Shown piece after piece: positions 18,462 through 28,321 of a DNA stretch of 64,000 bases (within the stretch, counting starts at the first letter, position 1; each line of letters begins with the position of its first letter). Origin of the DNA: JAZRPG01 sp045649105 (GTDB taxonomy: Bacteria; Bacillota; Clostridia; Oscillospirales; JAAYXM01); assembly GCA_045649105.1 (NCBI GenBank), contig JAZRPG010000027.1, positions 1 to 64,000 on the forward strand, given 5' to 3'. The notes beneath the pieces are model-generated. The model was not told where the DNA came from, did no database searches, and worked only from the letters and a program-made list of their open reading frames with translations. A program made the translations under genes and the position numbers.

Positions 18462-19739
18462 TTGAGTTTTTTGATTTCCGGTGCAAATGTTTACCGTAAC
18501 GGTGAGTTCAAAAAACTTGATATTTTGGTTTCTGACGGTCGTTTTATTGATGTTTTTCCTTCTGTTTCTTGTGCTGAATGTGATAGTGTTTTTAAATTTA
18601 ATAATTGCTTTGTCTTTCCGGGTCTCGTTGATGTTCACGTTCATCTCAGAGAACCGGGATTTTTATATAAAGAGAGCATAGAAAGCGGAACTATGGCAGC
18701 TGCGCGTGGCGGATATACCGATGTGTGCGCCATGCCGAACTTAAACCCCGTTCCTGATTGTGCGGCGAACTTGCGCGTGCAGACTGAGCTTATAGAAAAA
18801 AATGCCTTGGTGCATGTATATCCGTATGCATCGATTACGGTTGGACAGCGCGGAGAGAAGCTGTCAGCTCTTGAAGAAATGCAAGGTGATGTTTGCGGCT
18901 TTACCGATGACGGAAAGGGCGTTCAAAGTGAAGAAATGATGCGTCGTGCGATGTTGGTCGCAAAAAAATGCGAAAAAATAGTCGCTGCACATTGTGAGGA
19001 CGAAGCGCTTCTTGGAGGGTCATGTATACATGATGGAGAATTTGCGAGAAAACTCGGACACAAAGGTATATCATCGGAAAGCGAATGGAAGCAGATTGAA
19101 CGCGATTTGAGACTTGTCCGTGAGACGGGCTGTAAATATCATGTGTGCCATATTTCAACGGCTGAGGGTGTTGAGCTTATCAGGAGAGCAAAGAAAGAGG
19201 GGCTTTCGGTAACCTGCGAAACTGCGCCGCATTATCTTGTGCTTGATGATTCTATGCTTAGTGATGACGGAAGGTTTAAAATGAACCCTCCCATAAGAAC
19301 AAAAAGTGACAGAGAGGCGCTTGTCAGAGGAATATGCGATGGGACGATAGATATGATAGCAACTGACCATGCGCCACATTCCGAAGAGGAAAAAAGCCGT
19401 GGAATTCTTGGAAGTACTATGGGTGTTACCGGGCTTGAGTCCGCATTCCCCGTGCTTTATACAGAGCTTGTTAAAACAGGGGTCATAACGCTTGAAAAGC
19501 TTGTTGCCTTGATGAGTGACAATCCACGCAAAATATTCGGTATAGGTAATGAAATAGAAAAAAATTGTAATGCGAACTTCTGCGTGTTTGACCTTGATAA
19601 GAATTATAATATAGATGCAGGAACTTTTTTGTCAAAAGGACACAGTACGCCGTTTAACGGCAGAAATGTGTTTTCAAAATGTATTATGACAGTAGTAGAC
19701 GGGAGGATAATATGGCAAGAGAATTTGACAGAAAGATAG
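18462..19739 (+). CDS. pyrC: Dihydroorotase
   Basis: Zinc amidohydrolase that cyclises carbamoyl-aspartate to dihydroorotate. Class I motifs are visible: GLVDVHVHLREPG (metal His pair), the GGYTDVCAMPN segment, AHCEDE, CHISTAEG and IATDHAPHS. I place the start at TTG 18462, 10 bp after AAGGAGG (18445-18451); the longer frame from 18378 begins upstream of the promoter and cannot be transcribed from it. The product is 425 residues, normal for the class. The 3' end overlaps carA by 28 bp. Confidence 0.9.
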   Translation: MSFLISGANVYRNGEFKKLDILVSDGRFIDVFPSVSCAECDSVFKFNNCFVFPGLVDVHVHLREPGFLYKESIESGTMAAARGGYTDVCAMPNLNPVPDCAANLRVQTELIEKNALVHVYPYASITVGQRGEKLSALEEMQGDVCGFTDDGKGVQSEEMMRRAMLVAKKCEKIVAAHCEDEALLGGSCIHDGEFARKLGHKGISSESEWKQIERDLRLVRETGCKYHVCHISTAEGVELIRRAKKEGLSVTCETAPHYLVLDDSMLSDDGRFKMNPPIRTKSDREALVRGICDGTIDMIATDHAPHSEEEKSRGILGSTMGVTGLESAFPVLYTELVKTGVITLEKLVALMSDNPRKIFGIGNEIEKNCNANFCVFDLDKNYNIDAGTFLSKGHSTPFNGRNVFSKCIMTVVDGRIIWQENLTER

Positions 19740-20803
19740 TATTCGAGGACGGAAGCGAATACTTGGGTTACGGCTTTGGTGCAAGGCGTGATGCGATATG
19801 TGAGGCTGTTTTTAATACCTCAATGGTCGGGTATCAGGAGATTCTATCTGATCCGACATATGCTTACCGTATGGTAACAATGACATATCCGGTTATAGGG
19901 AATTACGGCATAGCGGATGATGATTTTGAGACAAAGACACCGTCAATCGGGGGCCTTATAGTCCGCGAATATAACGATATACCGAGTAATTTCAGGTATA
20001 TTGAAACACTGTCGGAGATTCTTGAAGAAAGCGACATACCTGCAATCTCCGGAGTTGATACTAGAATGATAACGCGCAGCATTCGCGATCTTGGAAGCCG
20101 TAAGGTGATGATTACGGATATATCCACAACAAAAGAAGCAGCTCTGGAAGCTATGAGTAAATATGAAATTCCGCGAGATGCCGTTGATAAGGTGAGTTGC
20201 AAGAAAAAATGGTATTCAAGAACTTCGAATCCGCGCTTCAACGTTGTTGCAGTGGACTGCGGAGTTAAGCTCAATATCATAAGAAGCCTTAATGCGCGCG
20301 GATGCAACGTTACTGTTGTTCCGTATAATACAAGTGCGGAAGAGATAAGTGCACTTAAGCCTGATGGAGTATTAATTTCGAACGGACCTGGAAACCCGGA
20401 GGATGTAAAGTCTGTAATTGAGCTTGTAAAGAAGCTTTTAGGTCGCTTCCCGATTTTCGGAATAAGCCTCGGCCATCAGATTATTTCACTTGCGTACGGT
20501 GCTCGTACATATAAACTTAAGTTCGGACGGGCCGGTAGCCATCCCATAAGGAAAACGGATACGGGCAAAATAGAAATGGCAAGCCAGAATTACTACTATG
20601 CAGTAGATAAAGAGTCTTTAAAAGGAACAAAGCTTAAGATAACGCATGAGAATGTTCTTGACGGTACGGTTGAGGGCTTATCTTGTGAGAGTGACAGGGT
20701 ATTTTGTGTACAGTATAACCCTGAAAGCGCACCCGGTCCACAGGACAGCACATATTTGTTTGATGACTTTATAAAGCTTATGGAGGGCTGCAAAAATGCC
20801 TAA
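19712..20803 (+). CDS. carA: Carbamoyl-phosphate synthase small subunit with a degenerate glutaminase site
   Basis: Family role: hydrolyse glutamine and pass ammonia to CarB. 363 residues with the N-terminal CPSase domain (FEDGSEYLGYGFGA, NTSMVGYQEILSDPTY) and a C-terminal class I amidotransferase domain. The nucleophile elbow reads FGISLGHQ, so Ser252 (AGC, 20465-20467) replaces the catalytic Cys. The catalytic His is Asn336 (QYNPES), although Glu338 remains. The glutamine-site segments SQNHGYAV and GHRGxNHPV are SQNYYYAV and GRAGSHPIR. The glutaminase is predicted to be inactive. The ATG at 19712 follows GGGAGG; the frame open from 19679 has no such site. It overlaps pyrC and carB. Confidence 0.92.
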   Translation: MAREFDRKIVFEDGSEYLGYGFGARRDAICEAVFNTSMVGYQEILSDPTYAYRMVTMTYPVIGNYGIADDDFETKTPSIGGLIVREYNDIPSNFRYIETLSEILEESDIPAISGVDTRMITRSIRDLGSRKVMITDISTTKEAALEAMSKYEIPRDAVDKVSCKKKWYSRTSNPRFNVVAVDCGVKLNIIRSLNARGCNVTVVPYNTSAEEISALKPDGVLISNGPGNPEDVKSVIELVKKLLGRFPIFGISLGHQIISLAYGARTYKLKFGRAGSHPIRKTDTGKIEMASQNYYYAVDKESLKGTKLKITHENVLDGTVEGLSCESDRVFCVQYNPESAPGPQDSTYLFDDFIKLMEGCKNA

Positions 20804-23800
20804 GAGAAAAGATATAAAAAAGGTACTTGTAATCGGTTCAGGTCCGATAGTTATAGGACAGGCTGCGGAGTTTGACTACGCAGGAACGCAGGCATGCCTT
20901 GCTCTTAAGGAGGAAGGTTATGAAGTAATACTCATGAATTCAAATCCGGCAACGATAATGACAGATACAACGATTGCCGATAAAGTGTATATGGAGCCGC
21001 TCACACTTGAGTATGCGGCGAAGATTCTTCGTTACGAGCGTCCTGATGCAATTGTTCCGGGTATAGGTGGCCAGACGGGGCTTAACTTGGCTATGCAGCT
21101 TGCCAAAAAAGGAGTGCTTGATGAATGCCGTGTAGAGATGCTCGGAACGAGCTGTGAAAGTATTGAGCGTGCAGAGGACAGAGAGCTTTTTAAAAAGCTG
21201 TGTGAAGAAATAGGAGAGCCTGTTCTGCCGTCTATAATAACGCACAGCATCGAAGAGGCAATTGCTGCAGCGGAGGAAATCGGATACCCTGTTGTGCTTC
21301 GCCCGGCATTTACACTCGGCGGCACAGGTGGCGGTTTTGCGGATAATGAGGAAGAGCTTTGCGACATAATGAAAAATGCGCTTAAGCTTTCTCCGACAAA
21401 ACAGGTGCTTGTTGAAAAGAGCATAAAGGGCTATAAAGAGATAGAGTACGAAGTAATACGCGACTCAAATGATACGGCGATTACCGTATGTAATATGGAA
21501 AATATAGATCCGGTAGGTATACATACGGGCGACTCAATTGTAGTTGCACCTAGTCAGACGCTGACAAACAAGGAGGTCCAGCTCCTTCGCGACAGCGCAC
21601 TGAAAATTATAAGAGCGCTTAAGGTGGAAGGTGGCTGCAATGTTCAGTTTGCGCTTGACCCGCAGTCGTTTAAGTACTATCTTATAGAGGTAAATCCGCG
21701 TGTGTCGCGTTCATCTGCTCTCGCCTCCAAGGCGAGCGGATACCCGATAGCGAGGGTGTCTGCAAAGATAGCTGTAGGCATGCATTTGGATGAAATCATG
21801 ATAGCAGATACACCTGCAAGCGCCGAACCAACGCTTGACTATGTCGTTACAAAGGTGCCGCGTTTTCCGTTTGATAAATTCACCGCTGCTTCCAATAAGC
21901 TGAGCACGCAGATGAAGGCAACGGGAGAGGTTATGAGCATTGGAAGAACGATTGAAGAGAGTCTTCTTAAAGCAATAAGGTCTCTTGAGACAGGTGTCTG
22001 CCATTTGTATATGTCAAAATTTGACAAGATTTCAACACATGAACTTATGGACTATATAAAAGACGGAACAGACGACAGAATCTTTGCAATTTCAGAGCTT
22101 ATTAGACGCAAGGTTGATATCGGAATGATCTGGAGCGCAACTCAGATCGATATGCTGTTCCTGGACAAAATCAAGAATATAGTAGACTTTGAATCTGAAA
22201 TCAGGGACAACGCGGGCGACCTCAAAGTTTTGTACGAGGCGAAGCGCATGGGCTTCTGCGACGAGTTTATAGCAAAGCTTTGGAATATGTCTGAGCGTGA
22301 AATATACGAGATAAGAAAGAAAAACAATATGTTCCCTGTATATAAAATGATAGACAGATGCGCAGGGGCGCTTGAAGGATATGTTCCGTATTTTTACTCT
22401 ACATATGAAACTGAAAATGAGTCTGTAATAGGGAAAAGGAAAAAGATAATCGTTCTTGGTTCAGGTCCGATACGCATCGGTCAGGGTGTCGAATTCGATT
22501 ATTCGACTGTCCATGCTGTATCTACAATCAGAGAATACGGTTATGAAGCAATTATAATAAACAACAACCCTGAAACAGTTTCGACGGACTATACAACAAG
22601 TGATAAGTTGTACTTTGAACCGCTGACTGTAGAGGATGTAATGAATATTATTGAGCTTGAAAAGCCTGAGGGTGTTATAGCATTCCTCGGTGGACAGACG
22701 GCAATAAACCTTGCTGCACCTCTTAAGGAGCTTGGTGTAAAGCTCATTGGAACGGACGTAGACGCTATAGAAAAGGCTGAAAATCGCGATTCGTTTGAAA
22801 AGATTATGCATAAGCTCGGGATTCCCGAGCCGCCCGGACGCGCTGTTACAAATATTGATGACGGAGTACGCGCGGCAACAGAGATTGGTTATCCTGTTCT
22901 TGTGCGTCCGAGCTATGTTCTCGGCGGACGGGCAATGCAGATTGTCGCAAGCGAGGAAGCACTCAAGAAATATTTAAAGACGGCAGTTGCAATTAATGAG
23001 GATCAGCCCGTGCTTGTTGATAAATATATAGTCGGTAAAGAGCTTGAAGTTGACGCTGTATGTGACGGCAAGGATGTATTCATTCCGGGCATTATGGAGC
23101 ATGTCGAGAAGACAGGAATACACTCGGGAGACAGCATAAGCGTTTATCCGACATTCAGCATAAGCGAGAAGGTTAAAGAGACGATAATTGACTATACAAT
23201 AAAGCTTGGTATGGGCATAGGTATCGTAGGCCTTTATAATATTCAGTTTATCGTGGATAAAAACGAGGATGTTTATGTAATAGAGGTAAATCCGCGCTCA
23301 TCAAGAACGGTGCCGTTCCTTTCAAAAGCAACGGGTTATTCAATTGCGGATATTGCTACACTTGCAGTTCTCGGAAAGTCGCTTCGTGAACAGGGATTTT
23401 CGGAGGTTTATCCGAAGGAAAAGGAAAAGTGGTATGTAAAAGCGCCTGCATTTTCCTTCTCAAAGCTCCGTGGACTTGATGCATATCTCTCGCCGGAGAT
23501 GAAGTCTACCGGTGAGTCCATAGGCTATGACAAAAAGCTCACAAGAGCTCTTTATAAGGCCCTTCAGTCATCGGGGATGAATGTCGCAAACTACGGCACA
23601 ATACTCGTTACAATAGCTGATAAGGATAAAGAAGAGGCCCTGCCTCTGATACGGAGATTCTACAATCTCGGTTTCAATATAGAGGCAACAATAGGTACGG
23701 CACAATATCTCCGTGAGCATGGAATACGTACGCGTGCAAGAGCAAAGATAAGCGAGGGCAATGAGGAAATACTCGATTCATTAAGACGCGGATATGTAAG

Positions 23801-23978
23801 CTATGTTATAAATACTCGTGACATAGACGCATCTGTAAATGCGGAAAGTGACGGATATCAAATCCGACGCTGTGCCGTTGAAAATAATATAACGATGTTT
23901 ACGGCACTTGATACAGTGCGCGTGCTCCTTGATGTGCTCGAGGAAATAACAATAACCGTTTCTACGATTGATTCGTGA
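20796..23978 (+). CDS. carB: Carbamoyl-phosphate synthase large subunit
   Basis: Makes carbamoyl phosphate from bicarbonate, ammonia and two ATP. 1060 residues, full length. It has two homologous ATP-grasp halves, each opening with a VLGSGP/IGSGPI loop (VLVIGSGPIVIGQAAEFDYA; IVLGSGPIRIGQGVEFDYS) and carrying VEVNPR-type metal ligands (IEVNPRVSRSS and IEVNPRSSRTV). A C-terminal MGS-like allosteric domain (about 925-1060) follows. Nothing in it looks degenerate, unlike its partner CarA, so ammonia-dependent synthesis should be possible. The start overlaps carA by 8 bp, with GGAGGG upstream. Confidence 0.96.
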   Translation: MPKRKDIKKVLVIGSGPIVIGQAAEFDYAGTQACLALKEEGYEVILMNSNPATIMTDTTIADKVYMEPLTLEYAAKILRYERPDAIVPGIGGQTGLNLAMQLAKKGVLDECRVEMLGTSCESIERAEDRELFKKLCEEIGEPVLPSIITHSIEEAIAAAEEIGYPVVLRPAFTLGGTGGGFADNEEELCDIMKNALKLSPTKQVLVEKSIKGYKEIEYEVIRDSNDTAITVCNMENIDPVGIHTGDSIVVAPSQTLTNKEVQLLRDSALKIIRALKVEGGCNVQFALDPQSFKYYLIEVNPRVSRSSALASKASGYPIARVSAKIAVGMHLDEIMIADTPASAEPTLDYVVTKVPRFPFDKFTAASNKLSTQMKATGEVMSIGRTIEESLLKAIRSLETGVCHLYMSKFDKISTHELMDYIKDGTDDRIFAISELIRRKVDIGMIWSATQIDMLFLDKIKNIVDFESEIRDNAGDLKVLYEAKRMGFCDEFIAKLWNMSEREIYEIRKKNNMFPVYKMIDRCAGALEGYVPYFYSTYETENESVIGKRKKIIVLGSGPIRIGQGVEFDYSTVHAVSTIREYGYEAIIINNNPETVSTDYTTSDKLYFEPLTVEDVMNIIELEKPEGVIAFLGGQTAINLAAPLKELGVKLIGTDVDAIEKAENRDSFEKIMHKLGIPEPPGRAVTNIDDGVRAATEIGYPVLVRPSYVLGGRAMQIVASEEALKKYLKTAVAINEDQPVLVDKYIVGKELEVDAVCDGKDVFIPGIMEHVEKTGIHSGDSISVYPTFSISEKVKETIIDYTIKLGMGIGIVGLYNIQFIVDKNEDVYVIEVNPRSSRTVPFLSKATGYSIADIATLAVLGKSLREQGFSEVYPKEKEKWYVKAPAFSFSKLRGLDAYLSPEMKSTGESIGYDKKLTRALYKALQSSGMNVANYGTILVTIADKDKEEALPLIRRFYNLGFNIEATIGTAQYLREHGIRTRARAKISEGNEEILDSLRRGYVSYVINTRDIDASVNAESDGYQIRRCAVENNITMFTALDTVRVLLDVLEEITITVSTIDS

Positions 23979-23986
23979 GGTGACAG

Positions 23987-24721
23987 ATGTATAAAAAGGG
24001 CATATTCGAAATAGGCGAAAATGTAAACATTGCTAAAAATACTTACAGAATGGTGCTTTTAGGAAATACTAATGATATAACGGCACCCGGACAGTTTATA
24101 AATATTATGATTGACGGTTTTTATCTTCGCAGACCGATTTCCGTATGCGATTATGACGATAAGTCTGTCACAATAATATACAAGACAATAGGTAAGGGAA
24201 CTGAGGCTATGAGCAGGCTTTCATCCGGTGTAAAGCTTGACATACTTACAGGTCTTGGTAACGGCTTTCATGCGGCAAAGAGCGGGGACAGACCGCTTCT
24301 TGTAGGCGGCGGACTCGGTGTTGCTCCGATGTATGCTATGGCGAAAGCGTTAATGCGTGAGGGAAAGCGTGTTTCGGTCATACTGGGATTCAACACAAAA
24401 GACGAGGTTGTGCTCGAGCATGAGCTATTGAAGCTTGGTGCTGAAGTTTTAGTAGTCACAGCTGATGGGAGTTACGGTAAAAAAGGCTTTCCGACAGATG
24501 CAATGGGTGATTTTCAATATACATATTTCTATGCATGCGGACCGCTGCCGATGCTTCGTGCAGTGAGTGATGCATCAATTACGAGCGGTGAGCTGAGCTT
24601 TGAGGAGCGCATGGGCTGCGGCTTCGGTGCATGCATGGGCTGCAGTTGCAAGACAAAGTACGGAAACAAGCGCATTTGCAGAGACGGTCCTGTCCTTGAA
24701 AAGGAGGAAGTTATATGGTAG
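23987..24721 (+). CDS. pyrK: Dihydroorotate dehydrogenase B electron-transfer subunit
   Basis: FAD and [2Fe-2S] protein that passes electrons from PyrD to NAD+. 244 residues: FAD/NAD-binding ferredoxin-reductase fold (RRPISVCDYD, GGGLGVAPMYAMAKAL) and a C-terminal iron-sulfur segment with four cysteines (MGCGFGACMGCSCKTK ... RICRDGP). It begins 8 bp after carB and overlaps pyrD by 7 bp. Confidence 0.94.
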   Translation: MYKKGIFEIGENVNIAKNTYRMVLLGNTNDITAPGQFINIMIDGFYLRRPISVCDYDDKSVTIIYKTIGKGTEAMSRLSSGVKLDILTGLGNGFHAAKSGDRPLLVGGGLGVAPMYAMAKALMREGKRVSVILGFNTKDEVVLEHELLKLGAEVLVVTADGSYGKKGFPTDAMGDFQYTYFYACGPLPMLRAVSDASITSGELSFEERMGCGFGACMGCSCKTKYGNKRICRDGPVLEKEEVIW

Positions 24722-25629
24722 ATATGACAGTTGAGTTAGCAGGACTTAAGCTTGATAATCCGATAATACCTGCGAGCGGGACGTTTGGATACGGGTATGA
24801 ATTCAACGAGTTTTATGACATAAACATGCTTGGTTCCTTTTCGTTTAAAGGCACAACTCGTGAGCCGAGATTCGGCAACAATACGCCGAGAATAGCTGAG
24901 TGTGCATCGGGACTTCTTAATGCGGTCGGGTTGCAGAATCCGGGTATCGATGCTGTGATTAACAGTGAGCTTCCGCGCATGCGCGAGGTGTTTAAGAAGC
25001 CTGTAATTGCAAATATAAGCGGTTTTTCAAAAGATGAGTATGTATATTGCTGCAAGCGCATAGACAAAGAGGAACAGGTCGGAGCGATTGAGGTTAATAT
25101 AAGCTGTCCTAATGTGCATAATGGCGGTATGAGCTTCGGAACATCACCTGAATCAGCATTTGAAATTACAAAAGCTGTAAAGGAAGTTACAAGCAAGCCT
25201 GTATTTATGAAGCTTTCTCCGAATGTAACCGATATTGCAGCGATTGCATCTGCCTGTGAAAGTGCCGGGGCGGACGGAATCAGCCTTATAAATACACTTC
25301 TCGGCATGCGGATAGATATAGCAAAAAGAAAGCCTCTGCTTAATAATAAGACGGGCGGTATGTCAGGGCCTGCAGTTTTCCCGATTGCAGTCAGGATGGT
25401 ATATCAGGTTTACGAGGCTGTAAATATCCCGATAATAGGCATGGGAGGAGTTTCAAGTGCGGAGGATGTGCTTGAGATGATGCTTGCCGGTGCAAGCGCA
25501 GTTCAGGTCGGAGCGGCAAATCTTGTAAATCCGTATATCTGTAAAGAGATTATCGATGCTCTACCCGATGTTATGAAAAAATATAATATAACAAGCTTAA
25601 AGGATTTAGTTGGGGGTGCACATAAATGA
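24715..25629 (+). CDS. pyrD: Dihydroorotate dehydrogenase B, catalytic subunit
   Basis: FMN enzyme oxidising dihydroorotate to orotate. 304 residues, class 1B: PASGTFGYGYE, the active-site cysteine in NISCPNVHNGG and the FMN phosphate loop GMGGVSSAEDVLEMMLAGA. The class 1B assignment agrees with the adjacent pyrK. ATG at 24715 lies 8 bp from AAGGAGG. It overlaps both neighbours by a few bases. Confidence 0.95.
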   Translation: MVDMTVELAGLKLDNPIIPASGTFGYGYEFNEFYDINMLGSFSFKGTTREPRFGNNTPRIAECASGLLNAVGLQNPGIDAVINSELPRMREVFKKPVIANISGFSKDEYVYCCKRIDKEEQVGAIEVNISCPNVHNGGMSFGTSPESAFEITKAVKEVTSKPVFMKLSPNVTDIAAIASACESAGADGISLINTLLGMRIDIAKRKPLLNNKTGGMSGPAVFPIAVRMVYQVYEAVNIPIIGMGGVSSAEDVLEMMLAGASAVQVGAANLVNPYICKEIIDALPDVMKKYNITSLKDLVGGAHK

Positions 25630-26330
25630 ATAAGGATGTCATTATAGCATGTGATTTTAAAAGTGGCGCAGAGACACTTGAATTTCTCGACAAGTTCAAA
25701 GAGGAAAGGCTGTTTCTTAAAATCGGTATGGAGTTGTTTTATGCAGAGGGTCCTGACATCGTTCGTCAGATAAAGGCACGCGGGCATAAGATATTCCTCG
25801 ATTTGAAGCTGCATGATATTCCGAATACAGTGAAACGCGCAATGGCATCGCTCTCAAAGCTTGATGTTGATATGTGCAATGTTCATGCTGCCGGCACTAT
25901 TGAGATGATGCGTGCAGCAAAGGAAGGACTTACGCGTGAGGACGGTTCGCGACCGCTTCTTATAGCTGTAACACAGCTTACATCAACGAGTGAGGAGCGC
26001 ATGAGAGAGGAACTTTTAATTGACCGGCCGTTAGATGAGGTTGTCATGAGCTATGCAGAGAACGCAAAGACAGCGGGACTTGACGGAATTGTATGTTCTC
26101 CGCTTGAAGCAAAAAAGGTTAAGGACAGATGCGGAGCGGGATTTTTAACCGTTACTCCCGGCGTCAGGTTTGAAAGTGATGACAAGGGTGACCAGGTCCG
26201 TGTTACTACACCTGCAGATGCGAGAAAAATTGGTTCGGATTTTATCGTAGTCGGACGTCCGATTACGCGTGCGGAGAATCAGGTGGATGCATACAGAAGA
26301 TGTGTTGCTGATTTTTTAGGAGGTAAATAA
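25626..26330 (+). CDS. pyrF: Orotidine 5'-phosphate decarboxylase
   Basis: Final step to UMP. 234 residues, class I. The catalytic signature LDLKLHDIPNTV holds the Asp-Lys-Asp array, with the first ligand in IIACDF and the phosphate loop VVGRPITRAENQ near the C-terminus. It overlaps pyrD by 4 bp (ATGA) and is followed by pyrE after 1 bp. Confidence 0.95.
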   Translation: MNKDVIIACDFKSGAETLEFLDKFKEERLFLKIGMELFYAEGPDIVRQIKARGHKIFLDLKLHDIPNTVKRAMASLSKLDVDMCNVHAAGTIEMMRAAKEGLTREDGSRPLLIAVTQLTSTSEERMREELLIDRPLDEVVMSYAENAKTAGLDGIVCSPLEAKKVKDRCGAGFLTVTPGVRFESDDKGDQVRVTTPADARKIGSDFIVVGRPITRAENQVDAYRRCVADFLGGK

Positions 26331-26331
26331 G

Positions 26332-26964
26332 ATGAATAAGAAAATAGCAAAGGCGCTTTTGTCGATAGGAGCAGTGTTTTTAAGACCGGAACAACCGTTT
26401 ACATGGGCAAGTGGTATTAAAAGCCCGGTATACTGTGACAACAGACTCACGCTGACGGCTCCTGAAGTAAGAAATGAGATAGAGAATGCAATAGCAGAAA
26501 CGATTAGAAAAGAGTATCCCGAGTGCGAGGTTATAATGGGTACAAGTACGGCAGGTATTGCCCATGCCGCAATAGCGGGACATATCCTCGGACTTCCGGT
26601 GGGATATGTGCGTTCAGGGGCTAAGGACCATGGACGCGCAAACAGGATAGAAGGCAAGCTTGAGAAAGGACAGAAGGTAGTCGTTGTTGAGGATTTAATA
26701 TCCACAGGCGGCAGTGTTATAGATGTTGTTGACGCGCTTCGCGAGGCCGGTGCTACAGTTCTGGGCGTTGTCAGCATATTCACATATAATATGAAAAAGG
26801 GGGTAAAGAGACTTGAGGCAGCAGGTGTAAAGAATATTAGCCTTACAGATTTTGACACAATATGTGAAGTTGCAGCAGAGTGTGATTATATCAAGAGTGA
26901 GGACATTTCGAGGCTTATGGCATTCAGAAATAATCCGGACGATGAAAGCTGGATAGAAAAATAA
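26332..26964 (+). CDS. pyrE: Orotate phosphoribosyltransferase
   Basis: Joins orotate to PRPP to give OMP. 210 residues. The PRPP-binding motif is VVVVEDLISTGGSV, and the N-terminal FTWASGIKSPVYCDNR is typical of the family. AGGAGG lies just upstream of the start, inside the end of pyrF. Confidence 0.95.
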   Translation: MNKKIAKALLSIGAVFLRPEQPFTWASGIKSPVYCDNRLTLTAPEVRNEIENAIAETIRKEYPECEVIMGTSTAGIAHAAIAGHILGLPVGYVRSGAKDHGRANRIEGKLEKGQKVVVVEDLISTGGSVIDVVDALREAGATVLGVVSIFTYNMKKGVKRLEAAGVKNISLTDFDTICEVAAECDYIKSEDISRLMAFRNNPDDESWIEK

Positions 26965-26978
26965 GCGGAGGAATAAAA

Positions 26979-27893
26979 ATGAGGCATTTAATCAATATTA
27001 CGGATCTCTCGGTCGAAGAAATTGAAAAGCTTCTTAAAACAGCGGAGGATATAATAGAAAACGGAGCAGCATACAGCGAAAAATGCAAAGGGAAAAAGCT
27101 CGGTTCTCTGTTCTTTGAGCCAAGTACGAGGACGAGGCTCAGTTTTGAGGCTGCTATGCTTGAGCTCGGGGGCAGCGTTATCGGATTTTCCGATGCGGGC
27201 AATAGCAGTACTGCGAAAGGTGAGAGTGTATCTGATACTGTTCAGACGGTAAGTTGCTATGCAGACATAATCGCCATGCGCCACCCGAAGGAAGGTGCGC
27301 CGATGGCGGCTACGCTGAGGTCAGGTGTTCCGATAATAAATGCAGGTGACGGCGGTCATAATCACCCGACACAAACGCTTGCAGACCTTCTGACAATCCG
27401 TCGTGAACGTGGAAAGTTTTCCGGATTGACTATCGGACTTTGCGGTGATTTAAAGTTTGGCAGAACTGTACACTCATTGATAATTGCGATGTCACGATAT
27501 GAAAATGTGCGGTTTGTCCTTATCTCACCGGAGGAGCTCCGCGTGCCTAATTATATAAAACAGGATGTTCTTATAAAGAATGGGATGCAGTGGCGAGAGA
27601 CGACGAGTATGGAAGATGCAATGCCCGAACTCGATGTTTTGTATATGACGCGTGTACAGCGCGAGCGCTTCTTCAATGAGGCGGATTATGTAAGACTTAA
27701 GGATAGCTATATATTGACGCCGGATAAGCTTGAGTGTGCAAAGAAAGATCTCTGCATAATGCATCCGCTTCCGCGTGTTAATGAGATATCGACGAGCGTT
27801 GATGATGACCCGCGTGCATGTTATTTCAAGCAGGTGCTTTATGGAAAATATATGCGTATGGCGCTTATTATGATGCTTTTGGAGGTCAGATAG
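26979..27893 (+). CDS. pyrB: Aspartate carbamoyltransferase catalytic chain
   Basis: Condenses carbamoyl phosphate with aspartate. 304 residues with the carbamoyl-phosphate motif FFEPSTRTRLSFE, the HPTQTLADLLT motif, and MHPLPRVNEI near the C-terminus. GGAGG precedes the ATG. The regulatory chain gene follows after 2 bp, so the product should form the c6r6-type holoenzyme. Confidence 0.96.
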   Translation: MRHLINITDLSVEEIEKLLKTAEDIIENGAAYSEKCKGKKLGSLFFEPSTRTRLSFEAAMLELGGSVIGFSDAGNSSTAKGESVSDTVQTVSCYADIIAMRHPKEGAPMAATLRSGVPIINAGDGGHNHPTQTLADLLTIRRERGKFSGLTIGLCGDLKFGRTVHSLIIAMSRYENVRFVLISPEELRVPNYIKQDVLIKNGMQWRETTSMEDAMPELDVLYMTRVQRERFFNEADYVRLKDSYILTPDKLECAKKDLCIMHPLPRVNEISTSVDDDPRACYFKQVLYGKYMRMALIMMLLEVR

Positions 27894-27895
27894 AA

Positions 27896-28318
27896 ATGAA
27901 TGTAGACAGCATAAAAAACGGTATAGTTCTTGACCATATAAAAGCAGGTACAGCTATGGATATATACCACTATCTTGATCTTGATACTCGGGACTGCACG
28001 ATTGCGATTATAAAAAATGTTTCAAGTAAGAATTGTGGTAAAAAAGATATAATCAAAATCGATGAGGAGATAGATATAAATCTTGAGCTTCTCGGATATA
28101 TCGATAATGAGATTACGGTAAATATCATAAAAGATGGGCAGATTGTAAAGAAATTTCATCCGGAGCTTCCGGAAAAAGTAGAAAATTTCTTGACGTGTAA
28201 GAATCCGCGCTGTATAACATCAACTGAACGTGGCATCAAGCAGATTTTTAAGCTGACGGATAGGGATGCGCGTGTATATCGATGCGCTTATTGTGAGAGC
28301 CCGGCTAAAGGGGAATAA
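27896..28318 (+). CDS. pyrI: Aspartate carbamoyltransferase regulatory chain
   Basis: 140-residue PyrI. The N-terminal nucleotide-binding domain (IKNGIVLDHIKAGTAMDIY) is followed by a C-terminal zinc ribbon with CKNPRC and CAYC (four Cys), which contacts PyrB. In E. coli CTP inhibits and ATP activates through this chain; feedback control of the pathway here is therefore expected to be allosteric. The ATG at 27896 sits 2 bp after the pyrB stop with GGAGG at 27881-27885; the longer upstream frame is an overlap artefact. Confidence 0.94.
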   Translation: MNVDSIKNGIVLDHIKAGTAMDIYHYLDLDTRDCTIAIIKNVSSKNCGKKDIIKIDEEIDINLELLGYIDNEITVNIIKDGQIVKKFHPELPEKVENFLTCKNPRCITSTERGIKQIFKLTDRDARVYRCAYCESPAKGE

Positions 28319-28321
28319 GAT

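Noticed and set aside
20796..23978. Degenerate CarB as partner of the altered CarA
   Set aside because: Both ATP-grasp halves keep their VNPR metal motifs and the length is normal, so CarB looks fully active.
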